This document shows positions 30,651 to 41,777 of a stretch of 64,000 bases of DNA, piece by piece. Location: the NCBI RefSeq assembly GCF_900496995.4, contig NW_024470325.1, positions 653,012 to 717,011 on the forward strand. The letters run 5' to 3'. The translations under genes were made by a program, and so were the position numbers. Under the pieces are notes generated by a model that saw only the letters and a list, made by a program, of their open reading frames with translations, searched no databases and was not told where the DNA came from. Position 1 is the stretch's first letter; every line of letters starts with the position of its first letter. This DNA is from Aquila chrysaetos chrysaetos (Eukaryota > Chordata > Aves > Accipitriformes > Accipitridae).

Positions 30651-32264
30651 TCTTTTGCATCATTTTTTTTTCTTGGGTGTTATTTTCCTCTTTCTTTGAG
30701 GGCTTTTTTTGGTTGTATTTTCTTTTTTTCCTAGTTTTCTTATCAAGTTCATAACTAAGCTTGCCAAGTAGAGCCAATAGCATGGAGAGAGGGCAGCCAG
30801 CCTGTTGGCAAAAACAGCTTTGCCCTGCTAGAGAGGTGGATCCCACCTCTCCCAAGCAGATGCTGCTCTGCAGTCAGGGTGCCACGGGCACAGAACCCAA
30901 CCGTGTCCCCTACACCTGTTCTGCAGTTAAGTATTAACTTGTCCTGTTAGTGCCTTTCTCCTCACACCCTTTCCCCTCACCAACAAGGTTGAGGAGAAAA
31001 CCATCTGGGGCCCCCACGCCCTTCACTATCCCACCCCCAGAGCCCTGTAGTCATATCTGATACCGTCACTTCTTTCCCCTGGCAGTGTGATTCGTGCCCA
31101 CTTGCAATAAGAGCAGGGGGTAGTAGTCAGAGGGCCGGATGAGCTTTGGATGTCCCACCACAACATCCTGGATCCTGGTCCCCAGCAAGCAGCAAACCTC
31201 TCTAGATGGTTGGTTGGGATGACAGATGGGTGCCTCTCTTCCCCGTATTAGGTAGTCATCCATTACGATCCAAAAACCCCCACGGCACTACGTCTAGTTG
31301 AGGGCTTGACTGTCTCCACTGTGGAGATCCCACAGCCTTTCTGGGTGCATGTTCCCAGTGCCTGACAGACCTTATAGTGCAGGTTCTTTTCTCTTAAGCC
31401 TAGTCAGAATTTCCCATGGCCCAAATTTTCCCATGGCGTCTCATCCTTCCACTGTGCCCACCTGGGAAGAGTCTGACTCATCCTCCTCTGCACCATCCAT
31501 AAGCTAGCTGTAGACAATGACAGTATCTCCCCTAGGCCAGCCTTGATTTTCTGACATCCTTCTCTTTGGCCCAATGATATCGACCGGGTCTTCAGCAGAC
31601 TCCCTGTTTCCAGCAGTTGGAGGTTGTTGGAGGGAATGACCAGACAAGGAGACCGTCCCTGGGGGCTGGTGAAACGGGAAGTCAGAGGCACTGGTTACAG
31701 GTGGAAGATCAATTGTGGAGGTGGCTGTGAAAGCCCCTAAATGTGTTTCACCAAGCAGGATGGCCAAGGCCTGAACCCCATCCCCCTGGGAAGGGGGATC
31801 CTTTCCTACACGGGACACTTACAGCTCTTCCTGGGAGCGGTTTCATGTGGGGGGTGTGACACCGAGTGAAGGACAGCGGTAGGACACCTCCCAGGCTCTT
31901 TGGGGGGTCAGTGAGGAGGGAACAAGGGCCTGGGGCTGTAAGAAACCAGTATCCTCACATGGGCTTCAGTGGAAGAGACAGCAGCCACCATGGAGATGAC
32001 AAGGACTTCAGATCTGTTGGTGGGGAGGAGGGAGGCAGCCGCACAAAGGCCCTGTTTGCACCACAGACAGTCCTACACTGCCCTATGCCTGTGCCAGTTT
32101 CCCTGCAGACTTCAGCTGCCCTCCCCCTGTTTCCCCACCTCACCCTGACCTTGGGATCTCCCAAGTAGAAGAACTTGGAGCAAGGGAGTAATTTGAGCCC
32201 TGGGGAAAGTGTGAGGGCAATGGACTTGAATAATTTTATCATTCTTTCTCACAATCCAAACCTT
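30651..32264. other. Non-coding stretch in segmental duplication
   Basis: T-rich sequence (30651-30760) is followed by mixed sequence without a convincing gene. Frames of up to about 100 codons occur on both strands, but their counterparts in the second copy at 50540-52130 are shifted by small indels (for example the loss of one base in the C run near 51605). That argues against coding constraint. Confidence 0.5.
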
Positions 32265-32425
32265 TTTTACTTGGCATAAATTAAATTGGTCTTCCCCAAG
32301 TCAACCCCTTCTTTGCTGTGACAGTAATTAGTAAGTGATCTCCCTGTCTTCATCGTGACCCAGGAGCTCTTCCATCTTATTTTCTCCCTTTGTCCTTTGA
32401 GCTGGAGGTGGTGACTGGGCAGCTG
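32265..32425 (+). repeat. LTR end fragment (avian ERVL kind)
   Basis: aattaaattggtcttcccca, gacagtaattagtaagtgat and ctccctgtcttcatcgtgac follow the order of the widespread avian ERVL LTR end that I recognise at 4810-4930. The duplicate lies at 52130-52290. Confidence 0.5.
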
Positions 32426-32454
32426 GGGGGTGTCTGGCTGTGGGCAAGAGCTAC

Positions 32455-32740
32455 CCACTACAGGACAGCCACCTCAGGACTGCTGTGTCCAGTGTGGGGC
32501 TCACCAGCACAAGGAAGACCCTGACAGACTGGAGAGAGAGTTGCAGAGGCCAGAAGGATGGCTGGGGCCTGGAGCACATTGTGTACAAGGAGAGGCTGAG
32601 AAAGCCGGGGTTAGGAAAAAAATCCCTCAGAGCCAAACACTGGAGCAAGGACCCAGACCGGTTGGTGAGATCTCTACCAGTGGAGATTTTCAACATCTGT
32701 CGAGACAAGCGCCTGATCTAGCCGGAGGTGTCTGAGAATG
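32455..32740 (+). mobile_element. CR1 LINE fragment
   Basis: ctgctgtgtccagtgtgggg, caaggaagaccctgacagac and tggagcacattgtgtacaag are in the order of the central 3' region of avian CR1. A later jump to tggagattttcaacatctgt suggests an internal deletion. The second copy is at about 52318-52600. Confidence 0.65.
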
Positions 32741-33742
32741 GGCTTGGCTGAGAGTCTGGCTGTGGCAAGAGCTATGGGACTTGATGTGTAATGAGTGTTG
32801 GTAGGAAACTGGTTCCCTTTGTATTAGTAATGGCAGTAGAGCTGGGTATCCTAGAGACCTGGAGGAAGACAGGGGTGACCATGCAGCAAAGGTCCTTCCT
32901 CAGGGTTGGGCTGTATGGCCACTCACTCTCTGGCTCTTCTCTGTTCATATTATAGGCGATCCCCTACACTGACCTTGCGTTTGCCCCTTCTCTGCCCCCA
33001 CCAGCCCCACGCCCCAGGGCAGCATGACAGTCCTGGCCCTGGAGCTCCCCTCAGCCAGCTCTTGCATCTCTCCAGCCCCCTTCCCCTGTGCCAGCTGGGT
33101 TCCTGCTGCCTGCCCTTTGATTGCAGAGTCCTCCTTTCCCTGTGAATACCTGGAATTAACACTTTTGCGTGATTCCATCTGGGCAATCTCTCACTTTGTG
33201 GATCTCTGGTCACACCCCAGGCACACGCTGCCCATGGAGATCCCCTGGGATGTCCAGGCAGCTACAGATTCCCCTCCTGGAAGACGTCTTCTGCCCTGTC
33301 ACATGTGGGAAAGGACTGGGTTTCTACCTCAGTGACCATTCATCATCTCCACTGTCACCAGGCACCAACAGGTGAGTCCTAAATCCACCCCTCTAGCAGG
33401 TCACAAGGTGACAATGAGCTTTTTGCCCTTGAAACCACGCATCAATAGGCCTGCTGGAGGTGCAGTACCTCGGGCCTGTTCCTGACACGAGGTTTGGAAA
33501 AACAGCCCCACCATCAGGCAGTGCCCAGGGGAAGATCCCTTTTTATTACAGAGATGCTATGAGGGAGTCAGCTTGGACCCAGTGCTACAAAGACACATTT
33601 CTATATGGTCCTCCAGGTGAGAGAGAGGAGGTTCCTGCTTCATATGAAGTATGGGAAGTCCAAGTATTGGTCTACGAACATGAAACGCCAAATAGCAATA
33701 ACAACAATGATAATAAATCAAAGCATGGGCCTAGTATGGGAA

Positions 33743-34704
33743 TCACTTGTGGAAAAAGACTGGAAGTTTACTGGTATTGAAAAATGTCCATGAAATCACT
33801 TTCCTCAGAACATCTTTGAGCTCTTTGTTTCTCATGCTGTAGATGAAGGGCTTCACTGCTGGAGGCACCACTGAGTACAGAACTGCCACCACCAGGTCCA
33901 GGGATGGGGAGGAGATGGAGTGGGGCTTCAAGTGTGCAATCATGCCAGTGCTGACATACATGGAGACCACAGCCAGGTGAGGGAGGCACATGGAAAAGGC
34001 TTTGTGCCGTCCCTGCTCAGAGGGGACCCTCAGCACAGCCCTGAAGATCTGCCCATAGGAGAAAAGAATGAAAACAAAACAACCAAATGCTAAACAGACA
34101 CTTAGCACAAGAAGCCCAACTTCCCTGAGGTAGGAGCGTGAGCAGGAGAGCTTGAGGATGTGGGGGATTTCACAGAAGAACTGGTCCACAGCATTGCCTT
34201 GGCAGAGGGGTAGTGAAAATGTACTGGCCGTGTGCAGCACAGCATGGAGAAACCCACTGCCCCAGGCAGCTGCTGCCATGTGGACACAAGCTCTGCTGCC
34301 CAGGAGGGTCCCGTAGTGCAGGGGTTTGCAGATGGCAACGTAGCGGTCATAGGCCATGACAGTGAGGAGATAAAACTCTGCTGAGATCAAAAAGGTAAAG
34401 AGAAAGACCTGAGCAGCACATCCTGGGTGGGAAATGGCCCTGGTGTTCCACAGGGAATTGGCCACGGATTTGGGGACAGTGGTGGAGATGGTGCCCAGGT
34501 CAAGAAGGGATAAGTTGAGGAGGAAGAAGTACATGGGGGTGTGTGCAGGTGATGGTCGCAGGCTACGGTGCTGATGATGAGGCCATTGCCCAGGAGGGCA
34601 GCCAGGTAGATGCCCAGGAAGAGCCAGAAGTGCAAGAGCTGCAGCTCCCGCCTGTCTGCAGATTCCAGGAGGAGGAACTCAGTGATGGAGCTGCTGTTGG
34701 GCAT
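33743..34704 (-). pseudogene. OR14-like olfactory receptor with a 2-nt frameshift
   Basis: The start MPNSSSITEFLLLES (ATG at 34704-34702) leads through the first membrane helix (LLGNGLIISTVA) to the first loop, where the HTP/MYF junction at about 34540-34547 carries two extra bases in a TG repeat. The rest is open to the stop and shows family motifs: MAYDRYVAICKPLHYG at the end of helix 3, SMCLPHLAVVSMY in helix 6 and PFIYSMRNKELK in helix 7. Length and motifs fit the bird-expanded OR14 (gamma-c) group, odorant G-protein-coupled receptors of olfactory neurons. OR genes normally have a single coding exon, so splicing cannot easily bypass the frameshift. It is a recent pseudogene or a sequencing slip in a dinucleotide run. 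Confidence 0.85.
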
Positions 34705-37700
34705 ATGCTTCCTCTGGACACAGGGGACTGTGCAAGGAAGAAGAAGCAGTGACAAATTACCAGAAACATCTCTGAATAAAACCAAAGATATGTCTCACAG
34801 ACCCTCCCCCTCTCACACACGCACCCTTTTTCCTTCCTCAGGAGGAACTTTCATTCTGCCTCTGGTCTGCAGCTTCATTTTCTGTGGCTCTGTGTGCTGG
34901 AGCAGGGCCTCTGCCCATTGTCTCTTGAGGAGTCGACCCAGCCCCCCTGCAGTGGGTATATGGGAATGTGGCAGGGGGCGTGGTTTGATATTCAGAATAT
35001 GTCAGATAAAATCACTCCTAACACAGGAGGGCTTGTCAGCATCTGCACTCCCAGTGTTAAAGAATGTGGGTGGCAGAAAGAAGTTTCAGGGGCTTTGGGT
35101 TTTTTTACCTACTTCCCCCATCCTGCCCTGTGAGTGTTCTCTGAAATCAGAAATCATGAGCTGAGACATGAGAGGCAAAGGGTTTCCCTGTGGCTTTGTG
35201 AGGAGTGAATGGAACTGGTTGGGCTTGTTCCCAGCTGCCCCATGCTTACAATTTTCTCAGATGGAGGGTGATCACACTCCCATGGTACCAGTAAAAGCCA
35301 CCAGACACTACTGAAAGGAGAGGGACCCACTGCAGACCACTAAATGCCTCACCCTTTCTCAAGGTCTCAGCACCCTGTTTCTAGCCAAGGACACACACGG
35401 GCTCATTTTCATCAACCCAACAGCATTTCCTCAGTCAATAATAAACATCTCTGCCCCTCTCTCTGTCGGCTTTCAGATAACAGAAAGATGCTATGTGAAG
35501 GATTTTCATGCTTAAGAACAGCTCGCAGCTTGGGAAGCCACCCCAAAGAGGTAGCCAATGTCCTGATGATTACACCTAATCCAGGGAAAACCAGCTCGTT
35601 CCCCAGCCCCACAGACTGCATCGCCCACAGCCCCACAGCTGAAAGCTGGGACACCTCCTTTCCATGGACACACCTGCAGAGGAGGACCCACAAGGTCAGT
35701 GTGTGCCTCTGCAGCTGAAACTCCCATTCCCAGAGAGCCTGACAGCAAGGATGAAATAACAATAAAAACAACACAGACAACTGGAGAAACATGGGAAAAT
35801 AGAGTGAGGGTCTGGCTGAGCGAGGCAAGCAGGGAGGCAGCTGGGCACTCAGGAAAGTTCTGCTTACTCAGGTGTTCAGACCTCCTCCCAGACACCAACA
35901 TTGCCAGGCAGATGCTCTCAGCCCTGAGCTCTGCAGAGGGAAATGGGCACGCGGCTGGAGAGCTGCACCCACGGCTCTGCTGGAGCTCTGGCTGCTGAGG
36001 AGATGGTTCATGCCTTGGGCCCCCCAGCTCTGAGGGCAGAGGCTTTGCTGGGAGGGAGAGGAGCCAAGGGGGCTTGCTCAGAGGAAGGGGTCTGCACCGG
36101 AGGGGATCATACAGAGTTTTCCGAATTCTCCCTCCCACAACATTTTTGCGTTTTGTTTCCTCTCATTCCCTGACCATATTCTTGCTGGCTGGAGATTTTC
36201 CTCCTGGGAGGTGTTTCCCTGTGCCATTTCTTTTCCCTGTCAGCACTCACAGATCCCATCCCAATCTCTGTGCGCTCCCCCTGGCTCTACAGAAACCTGC
36301 CTGTTTGCAGGGCACTGGCCAGGCATGCTCCTTTTTGCAGCTGGAAAAGGGCAGATCAGAACAACCCCGAGAGGTCCAGCAGAGGTGATTCTGGTGTTGT
36401 CCATAGGCAGGGGAGTGGCTGAAGGCATTTTAGGAAGCTCTTGGCAGACCTACTGATCACTCAAAGTTGCAGTTCAGGAGTCTCAGGGACTTGTTGAAAC
36501 TTGAGTGCTCCTTTTCCACTTCTCCTTTTCTCTCCTCCCTCTCTCTCCCCTCTGGAATTGGAAACTGAGAAGACAGACTCAGGAAAGCTCGTAATCTTTA
36601 TAATAATCCCTGCCTTGTTCTTCTCTTTGAACTAACCTGTTTGGAATATTCTGGGGGTGATTGGGAGCTCTGAGCATCCCTGAACCATGCAGCACCTTCT
36701 CGGCCACAGCAGGACCCTGCCCTGCCCTGCCCCACCAAGATTTGCTCCTTCCACCCACAGCTTCTCCCCACAGCGCTGTGGGGAGTCCCTGGGCAGGCTG
36801 AGTGCTGACCCTGGCAGGCGGCAGAGTCCCTGCCCCAGCACACAGCCCCCCGGGGTGCAGGGACCCTGCTCTGAAGGACAGCCCTGGGCACCCCTGGCTG
36901 CACACCCACCTTCACACCCCTGCAGCCATCCCTGGGAGAAGGCAGCCAGCATGTTCTTTATCGCTCTCTGATGGTGCAGCCGAATGTCCCTGCTCTGCAG
37001 CACATCCTGCTCCTCTACAATAGAGGAACTGCCAGAGTTGTACTTGCAGATCCCAAAAGCTGTGGTATGTGCCACCCTTAGGAGATCCCTCCAGGAACCA
37101 CAGCTGCTTTTCCCTGCAGCCAGAGACTTACCCTGCAGAGGGCTGTGAAGAATTCTCTTTGAATCAGCTCTTTGCATCCTCCCACCCCAGACCGCCTTTG
37201 AACTCTCTGTCACTCCTCTCCCCTCGGTGCCTGCAGGCAGTGCCCTCAGCCCTGCTGCACTTTGCAGAGGAGCTGCTCCTGGGCAGAGCTGTCTCTCTGC
37301 AGCGCTGCCCGCTTGCCAGGAGCTCCCTCCATGCCAGGAGCCCAGCCCAGCTCAGCAGCAGAGGACCAGCCCAAGGCAGCACTTTCTCTGCCCCCTCTGG
37401 GCTCCCTCCAGGTGTCCCTGGGGCTCCAGGGAACCTGCTGGGAACCAGGCTGAAGCAATCACTGGTGTTCCCTCCCTCAGCTGGGGAGACACACTTGTTC
37501 CCAGCACTGTAATTTCTCCTATGAGGAAAAGATTTGGACATGAGAATCACCTTTCCTTGTTCCATCGCTACACCCAGACAGTGACAGGCAGGGAGCTCCT
37601 TTACCCCTCTGAGCAGAGGGTTTCAGCTGAGTCAATGGAGGCATCTCATCCTGGGTATGTAGTCCTGGTGCTGGAAGGGGACTCAGCTCCTTCCCATGCC

Positions 37701-40700
37701 TGCCACAAACCCGCAGGAGGTGGGATTCCTCTTGCCTCAGTTCAGGCATGCACCAAATAGGCACCTGCATGTGAGCTCCTCATCTCAGCTCCCTTGCTCA
37801 TCAATGGAGAGGGATGCTAGGAGTGAGGTGCAAATGTCTGGTTACGTTTGAGGTGTCAGAGGTGGTCAAAGGTCTGTGCAGGTACCTGCAAACTCAGATG
37901 GAGCAGTTCATCGAGACAGGGCAGCAGCATCTGGAGGCATCCTCTTGGAGGCTCTTGGGAATTTCCTTTGGCCATCTGAAATGACAGCTGATGCCCAAAT
38001 TTAGGGCAGCCAAACTCATTATGTTCAGGGCAGCTCACAGAGTTAGTCATCGGAACACCTGGAGCCCTGTGCCATAGGGAGAGCTCAGCCCCTCTCTTTC
38101 CCATTCTCCAATGGGAGAACTGGGGAAAAAAAAAATCAGGTCTCTCTCTCCATCCCTGGGTTTTCGACAGTGACGTTGGGGAAAATGCATCTGCAAATGG
38201 TAGAGGGGAGAGCTGGGGTGAATGCTTCGGCTTCAACCCTATTTACGTATGCAAGATGAACAGATAAACCAAGCGTTTCCACCAAAGAAGAGGTAGTTCA
38301 TGCCCTTTTCTTTTTGTCCCCTTTCCCTCTGTACAACAACGGGATACCTCACTGCAGCTCAAAGCCGGAGGAGAACAACCATGCTAAAACTTTATCGGGA
38401 AAATAAATGTGGCAAAAATTCCACTGCCTCACAGAAGAGACTGCAAGAAAGAAAGAGAAAATTCAGAATTGCTCTCAGCCCTGCTCAGAAAAGATGGAGG
38501 GAGACAGCACGAGTAGGAGTAGCTACACTTTAGACCAACCTTGTAAAGTCTCTTGTCCATCTCTCTGTCAAACGGGCAAACTCGCTACATTTTACTTTTT
38601 AATTACGTTTGTGTTACAAAAACGGGTGCATGTCTTTTTAGATACCATTAAACCAGCAGATGGGATCTTCCTGAATAGCACCTTTCATGTTAAGTGGTGA
38701 TCAAATGCCATCCACCTGCTTTGCATTTAGCTCAAAGGCAGCCTTGACCTCTCCTAAGTCAATATCCCTCAATTATGACAGTGTGTACAATTCATCGATT
38801 CTTCTCAAAATAACTGCAGAATACAAATAACGTCACAGCATATTTAAATATGCTCTCTAACACAACACTGTGTAACTTAGCTATCTAATAAATAGCGCAG
38901 AAAGCAGAAGCAGTCAAAATGAAAATCCTCCAGGTGACTGACTGCCTGCTCTTTGGGCACTTTCCAAAGCAAATATTCAAATCAGTTGCCTTAACTCTTT
39001 TCACAAGTGATCCACAACACATCTCTTATTTAGAGTTAGTGTCCCGTAAAGATATAACTATCACCCTTAAAAAGTGACATACATTGTCAATGAAGGATCT
39101 GAGCCATTTACAGTTCTTATGCGCCACGTATCAGTGTTTCTTTATTTATCTCTTTTCACGTGGATAAGATCAGACAGGCTTTCTTTGCAGCCGTGGCAGG
39201 AGTCTGTATCATCATGGGAACAAAGGCCGTGGCACCTTGGCTTCACTGAAACTCAGTGAAACCTCCCACCGACTTCAAAACCTAAACCAGATTTTTACCA
39301 CCAGCCTTTGATTCCCAGCTTGTGTCTCATAGAAACAGATTTTCCTTGCACCTTCATAGACAGAGGACTAAAATAGAGCACTACTATACTTTGAGGCATG
39401 TGACGTGGGCTGCTGGATGGTTTTGGAAGTGAATGGCGATTGGGAAACACAGCGTGGTTGCTTGAATTACTGCGGCACATAACAAACAGAGGATGAGTTT
39501 ACACAGGAACGTGACAGCCTTACAAAGTATTCATGGATCTGCTGTCGTAATGTTGATGTCCCACCAACTGAGGCCAGGCAATGAGTCCAATGCATTCGAT
39601 GCTGCCGTTGTTCAGTGTGGCTAGTGGGTTTGCTGGTCATTACATGTGGTTACTTCTGACTATCAGCTACCTAAAGAGACAAGTAAATATGTGCTGCGTC
39701 ACCTGGTTGAGACCTTACCGGCCCTATCTCTTCCAAGTGCTTGCTCACACCACCAGTAAAAATGCTGGTCTTCTCGTTATGCAGAAATAAATAAATACCT
39801 GTCCTGTTATCAGTCACTTCTGATAGTTGTGGGCACCTACAGGGCGACAAAACAGGGGTGCCGGAGCCTGTTGAGCCAAAATATGCCCATCTTCATTAAG
39901 AGTTTGTCCCTGCGAACAGAGGTACCAGCTATTCCCTCTGCTGTTTGGGGCACTTGCGTCCTTGAAGAGTGCAGCGATGGCAGATCGCGTGAGTGTCACG
40001 ACCGGAAAGGACAGGTCCATCAATTCCGGATTGCTGGAAAAGGTCTTGCTTGGCTTGTGCGAGCCAGGCCAGCAGCTTCACGCAGTGGCTGTCCCCAGTC
40101 AGAGGGGAGAGCTGAACCACTTGCGTACAATCCCACGCTGCCCCGACCCCGCGCTGGCCAAAGGGTGCTGCCCCGGGCCCCCAGGATGGTGATGTTTGGG
40201 ACAGGAGTGTTGTGAAGGAAGCTACCCTGGAAAGCCAGGGATAGCTGCAGGGCAGGCAGAGGGAAAGGGATGCAGCGCCCCTGCGGAGGCAGCTCCATCA
40301 CGCAGGCTGCTCTAAGCCCCACTCCAGCAGGACTCCTGTGCCACCAGGCTTCCCAAAGGAGAGCAACACCCCGGTGGTCAGGCTGTTCCCCGGAATGCCC
40401 CTGCCTCGGGGCTCCAGCTTGTCCCCAGGGCAGCGGGAGAGCCCAGGTGCGCAGGGTTGCCCCAGGACTTGCTCCTGCCCGGTCCCCCAGCACTGCCCAC
40501 CTCTGCCAGCTGCTGGCGCTGGAGGGGAGCCCAGGCGTCCAGGCTGCTTTAACCCCCACCAGAGTCTCCCTGATCGGGGCGCTCTCGTGAAGACCAAGCT
40601 TGCAGAACGGGTTCCTGGTGCCAGGGGCCCTGGGCAAACACGGCTTATCAGAGATGCTGCAGGGACAAACATCCCTCCTCTTGCCAGGGCAGCTCTGTCC

Positions 40701-41777
40701 CCACAATTAGCTCTGAGTGGCTGCCTGCGGACAAGTGTGCGCTTCATCGTGTCCCCCTGGACAGCCGCGTCCTGCTCAGGGACAGCACTGGCCTGGGCCG
40801 AGGATGAGGGCATTGAAGGGACATTTGGCCAAGGGCCAGCCAGGAACAGAGCCTTGCTGGGGACAGGGTTACTGGGACGCACTGGCTGGGGGCAACTCGG
40901 CAGAAGTGGGACCCAGGTTTGTCTGGGTGGGCACGGCAGCCCCAGGCAGTGGCAGGGTGAGGGCCAGGGCGGGGGTTAGTCCCCTCTGATCTCTGCTCTG
41001 GGGGGGCCGTGGCTGGGGACTGGACCAGTTTGGGGCCTGTAGTGCAAGGGAAATGGGGTGGGCTGGAGCTGGGCACTGCGACCACCCCAGCGCTTCCCCC
41101 AAGCCTTACCCTCCTCTCCCAGTGCCCAACATTCACCGGTGCTCCCCATTGCCTCCAGTGACTGAAGATCCCAGCCATCTGGCTGTCCCCATTGCCCATG
41201 CCCCCAGTTGTCCTCCCACCTCCCGGTGTTCCCAAACCCCGGGGTCCCTGGTGCCCCAAGAAGAGGGGTCAGTCCCAGCCCCCTGTTTACCCAAGGGGCT
41301 GGAGAGGGGTCAGAGATGACTCTTAGAGACCCCGGGTTTGAGGCTGACCTCATGTCTGGGGGAGTCCCGGAGGGAAAGGCTGGCCTGGGAGGGGGGGCGG
41401 CACTGGGAGATGGCAGTGCTGGGAGGTGAGGGGCACTGGGAGATGGGGGGATCTGGCTTTGGGGGGCTGTTGGGAGGATGGTTTTGTTCTGGAGCAGTGG
41501 GTTGTCACCGTAGGGTGTCCGGCTGTCAGGGCCCTTCCGTGTGCAGCTGCCCCATGCAGGAAGCTGGACCGATGTCAGAGAAGGTGGCTGGATCCGTGCC
41601 GGAGGCGGAGGCAACTCTGTGCCGGGGTGGGCTCCTTGCCAGGGCTGGTGTCTCTGCCAAGCCTGGCTTTGCCCTGGGGGCTCTCGGGGAGGGGGGAAAG
41701 GAGGAGTCCTGGGAGGGATAAATCTGCCCCCTCACCTTCTGCAGCTTCACCCAGGACTCGCCACACCGCAGAGGAAG
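34705..41777. other. Long stretch without a recognised gene
   Basis: 34705-38300 is GC-moderate flank of the OR locus. 38300-39800 is AT-richer. 39800-41777 is GC-rich and approaches the first exon of the small secreted-peptide gene. Frames of 100-230 codons exist (for example 40020-40706 minus, 36632-37213 minus, 40338-40979 plus) but overlap one another on both strands, have biased composition and show no motifs I recognise. I cannot exclude diverged exons or promoters. Confidence 0.5.

Larger units (their letters stand above)
29657..34529. repeat. Segmental duplication, copy A
   Basis: This block matches 49535-53764 joined to 63369-64000 with only scattered differences, same order and orientation. 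It holds a CR1 tail, an LTR relic, an LTR end, another CR1 piece and an OR14-like gene. The left limit is where ccttttcggaaagag starts to match; the right limit is set by the end of the window in copy B and may extend further. Copy A lacks the provirus found in copy B. Confidence 0.9.

Noticed and set aside
31955-32242. Frames of about 95-100 codons conserved between the two duplicated blocks
   Set aside because: Conservation is explained by recent duplication; indels between the copies shift the frames.
36632-37213. 193-codon minus-strand frame with RDLLRVAHTTAFGICKYNSG
   Set aside because: It looks less random than its neighbours and might be a diverged exon, but the C-terminal half is plainly low-complexity and I cannot tie it to a family.
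40020-40706. 228-codon minus-strand frame
   Set aside because: GC-rich sequence with several overlapping frames on both strands, biased composition, no motif, no clear splice or promoter context.
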